Part shown: piece after piece, positions 35,986 through 47,893 of the stretch
How the letters are laid out: each line of letters opens with the position of its first letter
Numbering within the stretch: the stretch's first letter is position 1
Origin: Rallus limicola
Taxonomy: Eukaryota; Chordata; Aves; Gruiformes; Rallidae
Length of the DNA stretch: 64,000 nt
Direction of reading: 5' to 3'
Assembly (NCBI GenBank): GCA_022605955.1
Contig: JAKCOZ010000001.1
Location: 73,290,520-73,354,519 of the forward strand
Notes under the pieces: generated by a model
What the model saw: only the letters and a program-made list of their open reading frames with translations
Database searches by the model: none
Told to the model about the DNA's origin: nothing
Translations under genes and position numbers: made by a program

Positions 35986-36223
35986 ACAGTAGTCCATTGG
36001 CCATTTTTGCACTCTTAGCCACCTGAGAAAGAGGAAAAAGCACCAAAGGGGTTTGAGATGGGGGAACACCCTGCTCTGTAGAGGACTAAGGTCTCCATCA
36101 CTGAACATCATTAACTGAGATTTGAGGTGGAAATCTGATTTCAAGATTTTTTGAAAAGCAAACTAGGAAATAGTATTCATAGGGGAAATGCCAGACATAG
36201 ATGTCATTCGATGAAGAACTACA
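35986..36223. other. Non-coding spacer
   Basis: No feature is recognised. Confidence 0.5.
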
Positions 36224-36247
36224 TGAATTAATTAATGAATTAATTAG
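36224..36247. repeat. 12-bp tandem duplication of AATTAATTA motifs
   Basis: TGAATTAATTAA is followed at once by TGAATTAATTAG. Each unit holds overlapping homeodomain-type TAATTA cores. Confidence 0.9.
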
Positions 36248-36779
36248 GAAATCTTGTCTACAACAGTTTGATTAGGAGAAAACAGACGGACATTGGTCTT
36301 AATTTTTGGTTTCTTTTACAAATAAATGACATTTTTCTCAAGACAAAGATGCTTTCCTTTGAAAAATATCAGATCAGAATTTATAATATAAAATAGTTCT
36401 TAGGAAGAGTCTTGCCCCATTGGAAGACCTAACAAGTTCAGGAAGTCTCACCGAACTTGGGTGGGAATATTTATCCCTTGACAAGCCCAAAGAGGTTCAT
36501 CAAGAGGCCTGGAGTCTGACTTGGTGTTTATTTTTTCTGCCTCTTATGCTTTTCAAGGGACTGATGTTCTGGTCTCAGCTTGTTGAAGATAAAGCCTTAC
36601 AGAAGAAGGGCCGTCTGGGGCCTGAAGAGCATCCTTAGGCTAAATTGCCATTCACTAGCTTTCACACAATTTGTTAAGCACATAGTATAATTATTATGGG
36701 TACAGTAATGGTACTGCCCAGCAACTAGAGAGGAGACGACTGAAAGCCAGCAGCTGTACACCATTCTTTACAGTGCTGC
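36248..36779. other. Non-coding DNA
   Basis: No gene or repeat is recognised. Confidence 0.55.
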
Positions 36780-36850
36780 TAAATAGCTCTGTGACTCTGG
36801 GTCAAATCTATTCTTTTCCACCCCTTGAGATCTGTAAACCTGATTCTCCT
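36780..36850 (+). mobile_element. MIR-like SINE fragment
   Basis: AATAGCTCTGTGACTCTGGG, TCAAATCTATTCTTTTCC and GATCTGTAAACCTGATTCTC follow MIR read on the plus strand (AGCTGTGTGACCTTGGGCAAGTC, CTTCTC, CATCTGTAAAATGG). The match is short and diverged. Confidence 0.4.
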
Positions 36851-37364
36851 GACATATATAGCAAGCTTGCACAGTTGCCTCTGTAGTAATGTCAGCAAAA
36901 TTACTTCTTACCCCATCTTCTGTGAGTGCGCATGCACTTCAGAGCTCTGCTGATATCGGGGCTGAAGGCATTGGCCCACATTTACTCCCTTTGAGGTCCA
37001 CGAATGCGGGGTGCTATTGAGTTGATCTTTCCAGAGAAACACAACAGCGGTATAAAGCAGTAGGATTTTGGTTTTTTTTTTTTCTATTTGCCATTTGTCT
37101 GCTCATTTGCTTTAGCTTTGACTTCACAATTTAGCAACTTGGTTTGTAACTGAAATATGAAAACTTAGGGAGGGAGGTTGCTGGACCAGAGTGTGGAGCA
37201 GAGCTGACCTTGAATAAGACATGCCAGCTCTGCAGAGAGCATACAAATGTGTTACACTGTATAATATGCAGAAAGGTCTTGAGGTCTCTCCCCTCTCTTT
37301 AAACATCAAAGATGGGATAATGTGTTTTCATCCTTCAACATTAAACATTCCGTTACAGTCTTGG
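36851..37364. other. Non-coding DNA
   Basis: No gene or clear repeat is seen. A poly-T run lies at about 37073-37083. Confidence 0.55.
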
Positions 37365-37680
37365 CAAAGGCGGAGAATTGTCTCTGGGATCCGCTGCCAC
37401 AGGAGGTCACAGAGTCAAACAGTACGGCTGGATTTGAAAACGGAGAGGAATAATTTTGTGGCCAGTAATAAAATGTGTAGCTACACATGCTGAAATAATG
37501 ATAAGGCCATAACCTGAATGCAAAGAGAGTCAGGGAGGAATTCCCCTCTGTGCCACATGGAATCACTGCACACGTAAGCTGGTGGATTTTGGGGGTGAAG
37601 AGGCGGGGTCACCTTGTCTCGAGGTAGCAGATAAATAAGACCTGATGGACAAGACCACTTCTAATTTCTGAGAATGCTTG
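37365..37680 (+). mobile_element. Ancient CR1/L3-like LINE, 3' end
   Basis: GGATCCGCTGCCACAGGAGG, CAAACAGTACGGCTGGATTT, GTCAGGGAGGAATTCCCCTC and AGACCTGATGGACAAGACC follow the L3/CR1 3' end pattern (CTGCCACAGGATG, AAATGGATTCAAAA, GGTCAGGAAGGAATTTCCCC, CTAGATGGACCTTTGG). The sequence is very diverged and no frame survives. This type is older than the typical bird CR1 copies elsewhere in the window. Confidence 0.6.
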
Positions 37681-39289
37681 CCTCAAAGTAGGAAAGCGCA
37701 AAGTAAGTTAAGAAGTCCTGGTAAAGATTTGCTCTGCAAATGTGCCTGGGGACACAAATCATTTTTGTAAGAGCAAGGGAACATTTAAGGGTGTGGGCTG
37801 AAGTTTGGTTCCTTTTTTTGTGGATTTATATCAACTTTGAAATGCTTACTATTGTTTTGGATGTTTGTAGGAAGTTGGGAGGTAGAGGTGACATATTGGC
37901 TTTACAACCTTTAGGAAAGAGTTTGACTGACTGACATCAGAACTGAGGAGGAGAAACATGGAAAGATTATTTTTTCAGCAGAGAATTGAAATGAGATCTC
38001 CAATGGTGAAACAGAAAAGTGGAACTGGTGCTTTTAGGAAAGAAGGGCATCAGCAAAAATGATTGCTGCTCGGTTTTGTAGAGCTGTGTAGCTGCATGCT
38101 AAACAAGTTGCGGCGATTCTGTCAGGCACTTTGCTGAGTATGGCCAGGAGAGCGTTTTGCCTCTTGAGGCAGGGTGGTGGCCATGAGAGTAGGAGCAGAC
38201 AGTGTTGATCTCTTGCTCCAAACCAAAGCACATCCCATGTGAAGTTTTTCTATTGTTTTCCTTCCAGACCTGTTGGCAACAACTCTAGCTGCTTCATGCC
38301 CTGACATAATAGTGATCACATCTTCCCCTTGAGCTCCAGGCAGTTTTTCTCTTGTCCAGTGGGATTCTGTACTAGATATTTTATCAATGTGATAGTGTTA
38401 CCATACATTTTTAGACCTTAATTTCTTGGAGGGTTGCCCCCAAGAGCTGTAACATTCTGTAATTGTTCGGCACACCTGTTTCCAAGTACCTCAGTGTGAA
38501 ACTATTTGTTTTTTCCTGTGAGAAGACTATAGTACAAGTTCTGTTAAGTCTTTGACACCTAGCCAAAAAATACACCATTCATTTAAACTTAAAGTTAAAG
38601 GCTCTATTCACACACATACAAAAAAGGATATTTCACACTTTTCCAGTAGAATTTTAAATGGAAATGAGAGCGCATTAAAATATCACCTAGTCCAGCACTG
38701 CAATAGGTAGCTATGGGATGAGGTGTTGAAACTGAATGCACAGAAGATGAAAGTAAATTAATATTATATAGATAATACCGTAATATTTCTATATAGCTGT
38801 AGAAAAATGGTGAACATGAAACGTGAGGTCAAGACTCTGGCCTTAAGCCTCTGCCTATACTGAGGGAATACAAAGGAGAACAAAGTACCTTTTGGTGACA
38901 GCTTCTAGAACCACTGCAGAGACTTACTGTCTGCAATATTACCTCCCCATCACAAAGTAGGTTCTGCTGTACAGGTTATAGAGTAGCACTAGCATTTCCA
39001 CTAAGTGCCAGGCTTGCTGTGCATCTAACAGAGTCTTCCTTTTACACACCATGGTTGCCTCAAAGAAGTTCAATAAGCGAAATTATCCTTATATGCATAT
39101 TGGGAAGTTTTTAGATCCTCCCATGCAAAAAATTTCACTTAAACATAAGGTGGCTATTAGTAGTAGCAATACTCGTAAAGTTATCCAGCCTTTTCAATAT
39201 TCAATCATGCTGTTTCATTTTATCACCTCCTAATATAACAGAAAAAAAGCTGTATCTGAGAGGATTACAATTACTGTTTCTCCAATGTG
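37681..39289. other. Non-coding DNA
   Basis: No gene or repeat family is recognised. Confidence 0.6.
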
Positions 39290-39545
39290 GGGCATGCTGA
39301 TGGCCCAAGGGCACAAAAGGGGTTAAATACCTGCCTATATTTGCTCCTTCAATATGAAAAAAAATATGAGTTAATTGGCTACCAACATTGCTTAATTACA
39401 GGAGTTATTAGTGCAGCAGAAGTTAAACCAGGTTGCATTCAAAATGTGCTTGTTAAACACATGTAGTTCTTCTGGCTGGGAGCATAAATATGTGTATATG
39501 ATGCATATTAATATGTGCCCTGAAGCTCATCCTCTTCCATAGGGG
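39290..39545. promoter_or_regulatory. Possible conserved non-coding element
   Basis: The stretch has no repeat match and is dense in AT-core motifs: GCTTAATTACAGGAGTTATT near 39390, CATAAATATG near 39483 and GATGCATATTAATATG near 39500, plus GCACAAAAGGGGTTAAATAC near 39310. The texture resembles conserved enhancers near developmental genes, but conservation was not tested. Confidence 0.2.
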
Positions 39546-40732
39546 AGGTGTCTTGTAAGCCATCCTAAAACTAGTTACTTCACCCTGGGGGAAGTAGTTT
39601 TTCCTCTATGTTCAGTAAACATATTGATATTTCAGTCACTTCTTGAAGACATCAAAGATAAAAGGAACGAAGGGCTGCAGATCTTCTGTCTTCTTAGAGC
39701 ACAGACACTCTACTGTTAGGTGCACAAAGAGCACAATGTATATATAGCATCACTTGAAGTGACCTTTCTTTTAGCTTGAGAACAGGAAAAAAAAAGAAAG
39801 AAAAAAAGAAAGAGACGAATAAGTGTAAAACCTCGTGGAAGAGTACTGAGTATACATCTCCCTTTGCGATCCATGTTGAGCTTTGAGAATAAAATGGCTT
39901 CCCAACTGATTAGAAGTATAGCACGTAATACACAACAAAAAGGAGCCCCAATCTGAAAAATACAAACTCCTTTATGCATAAAGAGCATCAGTTCAGGGAA
40001 TGATCCAGAAATACAACTGGCTGAATTCCCCTCTCAGGTGTTAGTAAAGTCAGATCACCCCAAACATTGTAGCATAACCTCTCAAGATTATGACTGTACC
40101 CCAAAATTTCAGATCATATTTCAGGCATCTTGGAAGTGCAGTTGTTGGTTTTGGTTGCAAAGAAAACCTTGTAGAATTTGAATTGAGTGTAACCAATGTG
40201 GAGTTGAGCTTTAAGAGCGATTAGAACGTATTTTGCATTTCTACCCATGAGGTTTTAGCTCAGATGATCAGTATTTTAAAAATATCTTCATTGATAACAA
40301 GGTCATATCTTTTATAAGAAATTAGAGGGATGATCACAGACTTGCATAACATATTGCGCCTGGAGTTATTTTATGATACAAGAAGCTGGGGGAAGGGCAG
40401 ATTTAAGACATCACGCAATTATTTTCTTGACTAACCAAGAAGGAGTCAAGCTCATGGAAAATATTAAGAGGGAACACAAGTCAGAGGACTCAGGGCAAAG
40501 TTTCCAAGCTAGCCCAGCAGTACTAACTGCACAGCCTATTTTGAATGGGTACATTGCATGTGGCCATGGGATGCAGTTTATTTTTCCAAACTAATTCTTC
40601 CTTTTTTCCATTTTTACAGCCAGGAGAGACTCAGATACTAGTAGAAAGTGCATACTTATTAGGCCCAATGCTCATATTCACTCTGTTCTGCCATATTTTT
40701 TTAACCCATCCTAAAATATTTTGAGGTTAGAA
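39546..40732. other. Non-coding DNA
   Basis: No gene is seen. An A-rich AAAGAAAG patch lies at 39786-39812. An open frame at 40373-40594 (plus, 73 codons) has no supporting signal. Confidence 0.55.
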
Positions 40733-40788
40733 AATACAAATTCATTCCAAATATAATCCATTTTGAATACAAACTCATTCCAAATAGC
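40733..40788. repeat. 33-bp tandem duplication
   Basis: AATACAAATTCATTCCAAAT at 40733 is repeated as AATACAAACTCATTCCAAAT at 40766. The second copy is partial. Confidence 0.85.
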
Positions 40789-40837
40789 ATGCATTTCACA
40801 GCAGTGTTTTTCAGGAACAAAACTCCAGTAGGATGAA

Positions 40838-40912
40838 AGCCATTTAGCACAGTGATTAAAGCCAGATTGCATTCTGTACAAGGGTCTTGTTGCTGCTTCT
40901 ACAAAGTCAGTG
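40838..40912 (+). mobile_element. MIR-like SINE head, weak
   Basis: TTTAGCACAGTGATTAAAGC followed by CAGATTGCATTC and TTGCTGCTTCT resembles the tRNA-derived head of MIR (TATAGCATAGTGGTTAAGAGC, CAGACTGCCTGG, CTCTGCCACTT). Only the head is present. Confidence 0.35.
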
Positions 40913-41087
40913 AGGAAGTAAGAGGAGAGCAGGAATCTCTTAGCCCTATCATGGCTCCAGACCTCAAATGCTGCTGGAGATATTTCCTTGATGGTCTGTT
41001 ATGTGTACCTCTGTTTTCTAAATAAATACAATAACCATAACTGGAAAGAACACAGTCTTATTAATAAGCAAACACTTTAAATATTTT
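40913..41087. other. Non-coding spacer
   Basis: Nothing recognisable is seen. Confidence 0.5.
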
Positions 41088-41495
41088 ATTTGAAAAAAAA
41101 CAAAAGAAAAGGAAAAAGGAAAGGAAAAAGGAAAGGAAAGTATAAAGGAAAGGAAAGAAAAGGAAAGGAAAGAAAAGGAAAAGGAAAAGGAAAAGGAAAA
41201 GGAAAAGGAAAAGGAAAAGGAAAAGGAAAAGGAAAAAAAGAGAAGAAAAAGAAAAGAAAAGAAAAGAAAAGAAAAGAAAAGAAAAGAAAAGAAAAGAAAA
41301 GAAAAGAAAAGAAAAGAAAAGAAAAGAAAAGAAAAGAAAAGAAAAGAAAAGAAAAAAAAAGAAAAGAAAAGAAAAGAAAAGAAAAGAAAAGAAAAGAAAA
41401 GAGAAAAGAAAAGAAAAGAAAAGAAAAGAAAAGAAAAGAAAAGAAAAGAAAAGAAAAGAAAAGAAAAGAAAAGAAAAGAAAAGAAAAGAAAAGAG
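41088..41495. repeat. Long polypurine satellite: (GGAAAA)n then (GAAAA)n
   Basis: About 70 bases of mixed A/G units lead into about ten units of GGAAAA (roughly 41173-41237) and then close to fifty units of GAAAA (roughly 41248-41492). The pentamer block is interrupted by an A9 run near 41352 and by a GAGAAAAG shift near 41401. The tract is about 400 bases of pure purine on one strand. Because the units contain no stop codon in the frames concerned, it produces the longest open frames in the window: a Lys/Arg/Glu-rich one (plus, 171 codons) and a Phe/Leu/Ser/Pro-rich one (minus, 166 codons). Neither is a gene. Long mirror-like purine tracts can form triplex DNA. Confidence 0.97.
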
Positions 41496-42329
41496 AAAAA
41501 GTAAGGCTCTTGAAAAGTTTTGGCATGAAGGTGATGAAAGCTGAAGTCATTTGTTTAGCCCCAGAACAGGTATGGTACTGCTCCAAGAACGTACCTCACT
41601 TCTGAGCTGGAAGGACCACCTGTAGGGATGAAAGGGCACTTCAGGACCCAGGTCCATTCAGTCCTTGGCTTCCCCACTGAGAGTTCCTATATGGGTGCCA
41701 GTGAGTGCCAGTCAAGCTAGTGGTTTTTATGATGTGGACAGGCATCCAGCAGGGACTTGACTGAGTTAATATTGTTTTAATAAAATTCTTCTGGTATATA
41801 AAACTCTACTAAAAACTCCCAGTGCTATGGAATCAGCACTTTGGGTCTTGATGTGTCTGTGGAGAAATGAATGTGAGCACAATAGTGAAAAAGCTGCAGT
41901 CTCCCGAAAAAAAAAAAATCCTCTATATCTTTATCAGATAAAACTTTTATAAATACTATATGCTTTTACACTGATGCAGAGAATTTCTTATATGAGAAAA
42001 GCCTTTAAGTCATCCTGCCTTTAGCAAATGACAAGTTTGTGTTGTAGTAGAAGACGGGAGGGTGGGAAAAGAAACAATAGACCAAATGGGAAGAAAAAAA
42101 GATTCTTCCCAAACCCTAAGATAGTCAGTATGTGCCCTACAGCATGGACTTTGCTTGACTTCCATCAAAAATGAAAGTCAGTTATCGGAAAATGCCTTCC
42201 TCCCCCGTGACACGCAATTCAAAACCATTCCAGCATTCTACTCAGATTAGCTTCCAGTAATCATAAATAATAATACTCAGCATTTTTTCAGCTTTCACTT
42301 ATTTAACAAAAAATCATTCCTGCGTCCTG
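41496..42329. other. Non-coding DNA
   Basis: No gene is seen. At 41605-41680 the words CTGGAAGGACCACCTG and GTCCATTCAGTCC hint at the end of a minus-strand CR1 copy but are too few to call. Confidence 0.55.
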
Positions 42330-42425
42330 ATGCGATGTGTGTATTGTTATATTCAGTAGGGAAACTGAGGCATGTCAGTTATTCCAGAGGGGAGAAAAAA
42401 TCATGGAGTAGAGTCAGAATTTAAT
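42330..42425 (-). mobile_element. MIR-like SINE fragment
   Basis: ATTCAGTAGGGAAACTGAGG then CATGTCAG and CATGGAGTAGAGTCAGAATT follow the reverse complement of MIR (TTTACAGATGAGGAAACTGAGGCACAGAG, GGCAGAGC, GGAATT). The GGGAAACTGAGGCA word is the strongest part. Confidence 0.55.
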
Positions 42426-42569
42426 GTTAATCCTTCCTCCCTAATTTTCTTTGAAAAGCAGTGATTAAAGCAACACAACAAGATTTGAGCATTTTACTGT
42501 GATGACACTGAATTGATTTAAATTCCATTGTTCCAACTGGATGCCTCTACGACTTCAGTCAGATCACCA

Positions 42570-42655
42570 AATTTAGCCCTGCTGTGAGCTTGTGCAACTC
42601 CCACATAAGTCACTGGGAGTTATGGCTGGGTTATACCAGGCCTAGACTTGGCACT
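42570..42655. repeat. Ancient foldback repeat with 8-bp stem
   Basis: AACTCCCA (42596-42603) pairs with TGGGAGTT (42614-42621) around CATAAGTCAC. This is a decayed CAACTCCCATTGACTTCAATGGGAGTTG palindrome typical of old amniote interspersed repeats, the same core type as the one at 4795-4872. Confidence 0.5.
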
Positions 42656-45600
42656 GAGAAAACATCCCTCATGATAATGAAGCGAACTGATTACAAGTGA
42701 ATGCTGAAAATTCCTGGCAAAGTAATGTTTCTCTCCTCCTGCCAAGCGTCATCAACATTACTTTTTTGGGTGGATTCAAATCTCTGAGAGCAGAGTTTTC
42801 CATTACACGTTCGTAATTGTTAAAAATCGGGCCTGCTATAATACTTGAGAACTAGTCTGTTTAGTTGTACTTGTTACCATAACACCAGGGTGAAATACTG
42901 CTTTTCTCTCAGCTGGTTAAGCCGCAGAATACAGTAGCAGCCGCCCTAGCGATGTCAAGGCATTAGACGGAGGCAAAGCAATCCGCAGTCAACAGAATGA
43001 ATGGAACAATTCACACTGTTGTACATAGATATAGAGGTTAAACCCAAACACATGAAAAAGTGATGCTGGAAGCACTTGGGAACAGCTGGGCCAGATGAAT
43101 AACTCAATTGGATGCCATGAGGAACAAATTAAACAACTGACTGGAGACCAGGCTGCTCCTGTGACAGACACTTTAATCAGGAAGTCAAAAGCTGATTGAC
43201 AAGATGAAAAGCTGGATGACATGAAAAATGGAAACAGAAGGAACAACACAAGAAAAGGGCACCCTGGGTCAGCATGCTGACAAAAATAATCAAGTACGAC
43301 AGGCCATAATCCAATCTTCGAATGTTTGGCATGGTGCTAGTTATGAGAGTCTGCAGCCAAGAGGAAAGAAAACTATTATTAAGTGAAGGAAATTATCTGC
43401 CCTTCTAGAACTCACTAGTACGTGTTCATCAGAGATTCTCTTTCTACCCACAATACGTTATAGACTTATATTAGAAGCCACTTGAGTTGAATACTGTGAT
43501 ATAAAATTAAAGTAAATAATTTATGTAGAAATAAGGTACTCCTGCAGAAAAGCAAGTCATTGCTTTTTCAAAAATCTACAGCTAAACAGGTGTTGACACT
43601 GAGTAGGTGTGAAAAGTGAAAACTATCACAGTATATGAGGTTTTTTTTTTCCCCTTACAGCTATTGCTTTCAAGTTTTCTACAAGAGCCTGTTCTAACTG
43701 AACTTTGAGACTATCTGATGCTATATCTGCAAAATGGGGGAAATTTGAAATGCCCTAATTGTGTACATTTAATGTAGCTTTCAGTTAGGTGGGACCCAAG
43801 ACCAGGAGGCTGCAATGTGATAATTGAAGGTAGAATTTAGCCTGTCACTGGCTCAAGACTCAGCAGAAGAGCATCCTGAAGTTAGTGCCCTAATTTCATA
43901 ACCTGATACCTGAAGAAGTTGCTTCTTTTTCCAGAAGTGACAAATAGATTGTGGCGAAGGGCAATTTCTGAGCGCTGGTACTTCTGGAAACCAAGTTACT
44001 TGGGATCCTGATTTTGCAACAGCCTCATGCCCAACTACAGGATAGAAGGTTTGTGGTAATTGATTCATGACATATATGAAATCAGACTCTGCTGTAAACA
44101 GGGTAATTCCCAATGAGTTTATATAGGTATGAAAGGAGTGTTTGTTCCAACTTCAGTATGACTTCTTCCAAAATCACCATCCAAAATTAGGACAGCGAGA
44201 GCTACTGTGAGAGAATATTGGATCTTGAGTTCTAATGTTGAAGATGGGGAGCCAGAAGTAGGATTACATGGCCTTGGCAAGCAGAGCTTCTGTACATCAG
44301 ATATTTGTGTACATCATTGTACACAAAGGCTTGTATATATTGGCAAATAAAGAACATGAACCACAGTAAGGCATGTCTTGCTAGGCTCTCTTTTATTGCC
44401 ATTTCAGCTTCTTGCCTTTTGAGAAAAGGGGGGTAAATATGTTGCCTCCTATGTGAGCTAATGACAGAGCTTTTTGTCATTAAAGTGCATCTCCCTGTTT
44501 TAAAGAACAGTGTTAAAACAGTATTCTGAATGTCAGGCTGAACATGGAGCACTTTCTGATAGTAAGCAAGCTACTGGGAAAAAAATCCAATACTACCAAA
44601 TATGAGCAAAAAAGGAAATTTCTGAATTGGAGATTAATTTATGTGTAAGCCTTTTTCTACCCCTCTTCTTGCCTGTGTGTTTGGGGGTTTTTGTGGCTTT
44701 TTTTTTTGTCTCTTCCTTTACTTTCCTCTCTTCAACGCTGGTCTCCTGTTTCAGTGACAGCATGGACCCAGGACCTGGTTTCATCAGTTTCGTGATTTGT
44801 TTTCCTAAACAACAGCAACAATCGCCAGAACAACAAATCCTCCACTGATACAGAGTCATGGCCAGGTTGATGTTTATCACAAACAATAGTGTAAAACTTT
44901 CTGGAAGTCCCCAAACTGCTGTTGAAAGAGAAAAATTGGTGCTTCAGAGGGTGGGGTCGGTTAATTCTTTCTATTTTCTTATCTTTTTCTGCTCTTGCTC
45001 TGGTATCTTGCTCTCCCTTTGTGATGTCTTTCTTTCAGGCTTTTTAGTCTTACTTTTCCTATAATGGGTTGTAGAGGCAGGAGCAGGACATGTTGTGCTC
45101 TCCTCTAGGAACTTTGCATTTGTTCTTTCTTGTTTTGCTGCTCTCTTACTTAAAGATAAAGGTCATCCTGACAGGAAGCATGGTATAGGCTTGCTGCTGG
45201 TGTTGGTAAGAATTTATGACAAATAAGCTTTGTTCTTGGTTTAATTTCTGGTAGACAGATGTTTCTGCTTTACAGTCCCACTGTACTTGAGACATCTTTT
45301 TTCTTCTATTCTGCATGAAGAAATTATAATCTGTTCATACATGCAGGGTGTCAATAAGATGTTTGGCCCTGCGACAACATTGCACAACACATTGCCACAG
45401 TGGAGGACAAGGGATTGTGAGGTGTTGCGCTGTATCTGCCCTCTCTTAAAGGTGACTGAGGTACAAGAAGACTATAGGAAAGCTCTTGAAAGCAGTGTTT
45501 ATCAGCCTGTAGCATAGCCTCAAGAGATTGACACAGCAATTCTTAATAAATAAATAAAATGTACATAAAATTATTTGGCCAAGGGTCTGGTAGGTTTATG

Positions 45601-46586
45601 CTCTAATGAAAAATAACCCTTTGGCTGTACAGGGGGGCAGAACGTCAAACTCCCAATTCATACAGTTTTAGGGTTATGCGTCCTGCAGTCTAAATCAACA
45701 TGAAATTTGCACTTTAAAAACATGAAGTGGAAAGTATGTGTGTATGTATATATGCATGCAAGCATGTGTGCCTGAGACGCAAGGAAGGAAGGTAATTATA
45801 AAGTTTGTCTCAAGATTCATCCAGGGCTTGTTCACAAGGAAGAAAGGCTCCTGACTATGATGAGTTCAGGTTAGGTCAGACAGCTGGCTCTTCTCAGGTA
45901 AAAAGAGCTATTTTGTACAGGTGCTACTTTCCAGAATTTTTAGTTTATGAATAGCTTTATTGGATTAGAGCAAATAAGTTTCTGGTATATGATATTTTAA
46001 AGTAACTTCCGAAGGAGAGGAGAGTGTCTATTAAATGTTGGTTTATTATACACATACTTCTACAAATAAGCTCTACAAGGGGATGTAGATCCAAGGACAA
46101 TCCAGGCTTAGTCCAGAACTGAAATCCTTTCAGTGTGGCACAAGTGCAAAATCAGGACCAGAGAAGTGACCTAGAGCCAGGTGACAAAACAGTGCTGAAA
46201 GGACACAGAATCTGTGCCCGCCTCAGATTAGCACCGAGCTTGCAACCAGCTGTGTTGCCAGCACGCCACTGGTGTTCACACAATGAGCAGGTGAAAATGT
46301 GACGGTCAGGGAAGAGATGAGGTGTCAGAGCAGCGCAGCCCTGCACATCTTTCCTTTTATTTACAGGTGTTAGGGGCAAAATCACCAAGTCTGACTCTGC
46401 TGATGTGTATTGAAAAATGTCCTAGAGATCAACATTGGCTCAAGTGAAAAAAAAGAGTATTATCCTCTAAGCAGAGAGATACCATCTGATATAAGATCTT
46501 CTTCACATTTTGAAAAAAATAAACAAGGTACAGTTGTGCAATGGAGTTGTTGAAGTTTTATGTAATAATGTTAAATTACAAAAGAT
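42656..46586. other. Non-coding DNA
   Basis: No gene or clear mobile element is seen over about 3.9 kb. T runs occur at about 43642-43651 and 44699-44708. Open frames such as 43853-44113 and 44232-44552 (minus) have no recognisable domain. Confidence 0.55.
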
Positions 46587-46611
46587 GTCTATCTATCTAT
46601 CATCTATCCAT
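46587..46611. repeat. (TCTA)n microsatellite
   Basis: The tract is a short imperfect run of TCTA units (GTCTATCTATCTATCATC). Confidence 0.8.
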
Positions 46612-47840
46612 AGATCTTTATTGGCATTAGACAGTGCTGTTAACATTAACCATGAAAGATGTAGGAAGACATATGTTTTCACCCCAATGAAACACAGACA
46701 CCTCTTTGTTAGATCTTATTCATAGCAGGGCTGATTCATACCTCTCATGCAGTTTAGAAATGAAATAGAAAAGTGTGTGCTGTCAAAGTTGAAGGAAATA
46801 CAGGTGGTAATTTTCCTAGCTCCAGTTTGTTCAAGATCTAATTTTTACAGATTTTTTTTAAAAAGAAGTTGCACTTCCTGTTTCTTGGTCTGACCACCAG
46901 GCCTCTTCAAAAGTTTTGAGTTTTCAGAGACTGACCAATATTCATTCCCTGGATCTGGCTTTTGTTTTCTAGCATAGATACTTTGGCAGGAATATCCTCT
47001 AATGCTTTTCTCCTGAGAATCGACTTCTACAATCTAGCTGCAATCCCATCTGGCTTGGGTGCCCACCATGGTGCCCTACACCATCATCCCAATCATTGAC
47101 ATGCTAGATGACCTAGAACCTCCAAGATGTGGAAACCTTCTGATACAGGCTCTGTTAACCAGAAAAAAAATAGGTACAAGAAAACAAAACCTGAACATTT
47201 TACAGAATACCCATGTGCATCATTTTGTTTCTGATAATGCAAGAAATGTGTCCACGCTTATGCTTCACCACCTCTGGTCCTTCAACATGACTGGGTATTC
47301 CTTAAGCTGAAGCTATAACTGCTGGGGTGACTTCATTTTCTATAGCAATGCATTATTTGCTGACTGAGGGACCTTGCCTTTAGTTCTGCATACTTGACTT
47401 GAAGGTTTGCTTTTATTCTGTTAACTTTCATGTACATCTTGCATGGCCTTTGTCCTGCAAGATATATATTTTAAAGCCAGAGTCACCACTTGATATCTTT
47501 GCTCTTGCCCTGAGGACATTCAGTTGTTCCTGGCTTACCCATGGATGTATGTCCATGCTAGGTCAAAGGCTGGACAGTTTTAGGACTGACAACTTCATAA
47601 TATTAACCATGATTCATAAGCTGCATGATTACAGATACCCCGCCCTAAAACACTGCAACCACTATGAAATAATTTTGAAACTCCTAGCAACGTTATCACT
47701 TCAGTTTTCCTCTGAACTCACCCATCTGCTTATTAGCTAGGCACAGATCTTCCTAACTTGAGAAATCAAAGAAAAGGAAGGAAGTATGGTCCAGAATTTA
47801 GGACTCTGCTTGGCTTAACGAACTGACCTTTGCCAGGTAA
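46612..47840. other. Non-coding DNA
   Basis: No gene or repeat family is recognised. Open frames at 47059-47310 and 47399-47740 (plus) have no supporting signals. Confidence 0.55.
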
Positions 47841-47893
47841 TTTTGCATTGGATGCTGAAAAGAGCTCAGGCAACATAGCATCCAATGCTAACT
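47841..47893. repeat. Hairpin with perfect 12-bp stem
   Basis: GCATTGGATGCT (47845-47856) is the exact reverse complement of AGCATCCAATGC (47877-47888), with a 20-base loop. Beyond one T/T mismatch the pairing continues for two more bases. The stem is shorter than a typical microRNA precursor. It may be an eroded inverted repeat. Confidence 0.8.

Noticed and set aside
41086..41605. Open frames of 171 codons (plus) and 166 codons (minus)
   Set aside because: Both are translations of the GGAAAA/GAAAA tract and its complement. The protein repeats match the DNA units exactly and there is no gene signal.
41605..41770. Possible minus-strand CR1 end next to the purine tract
   Set aside because: Only two short words match the family, too few to separate from chance.
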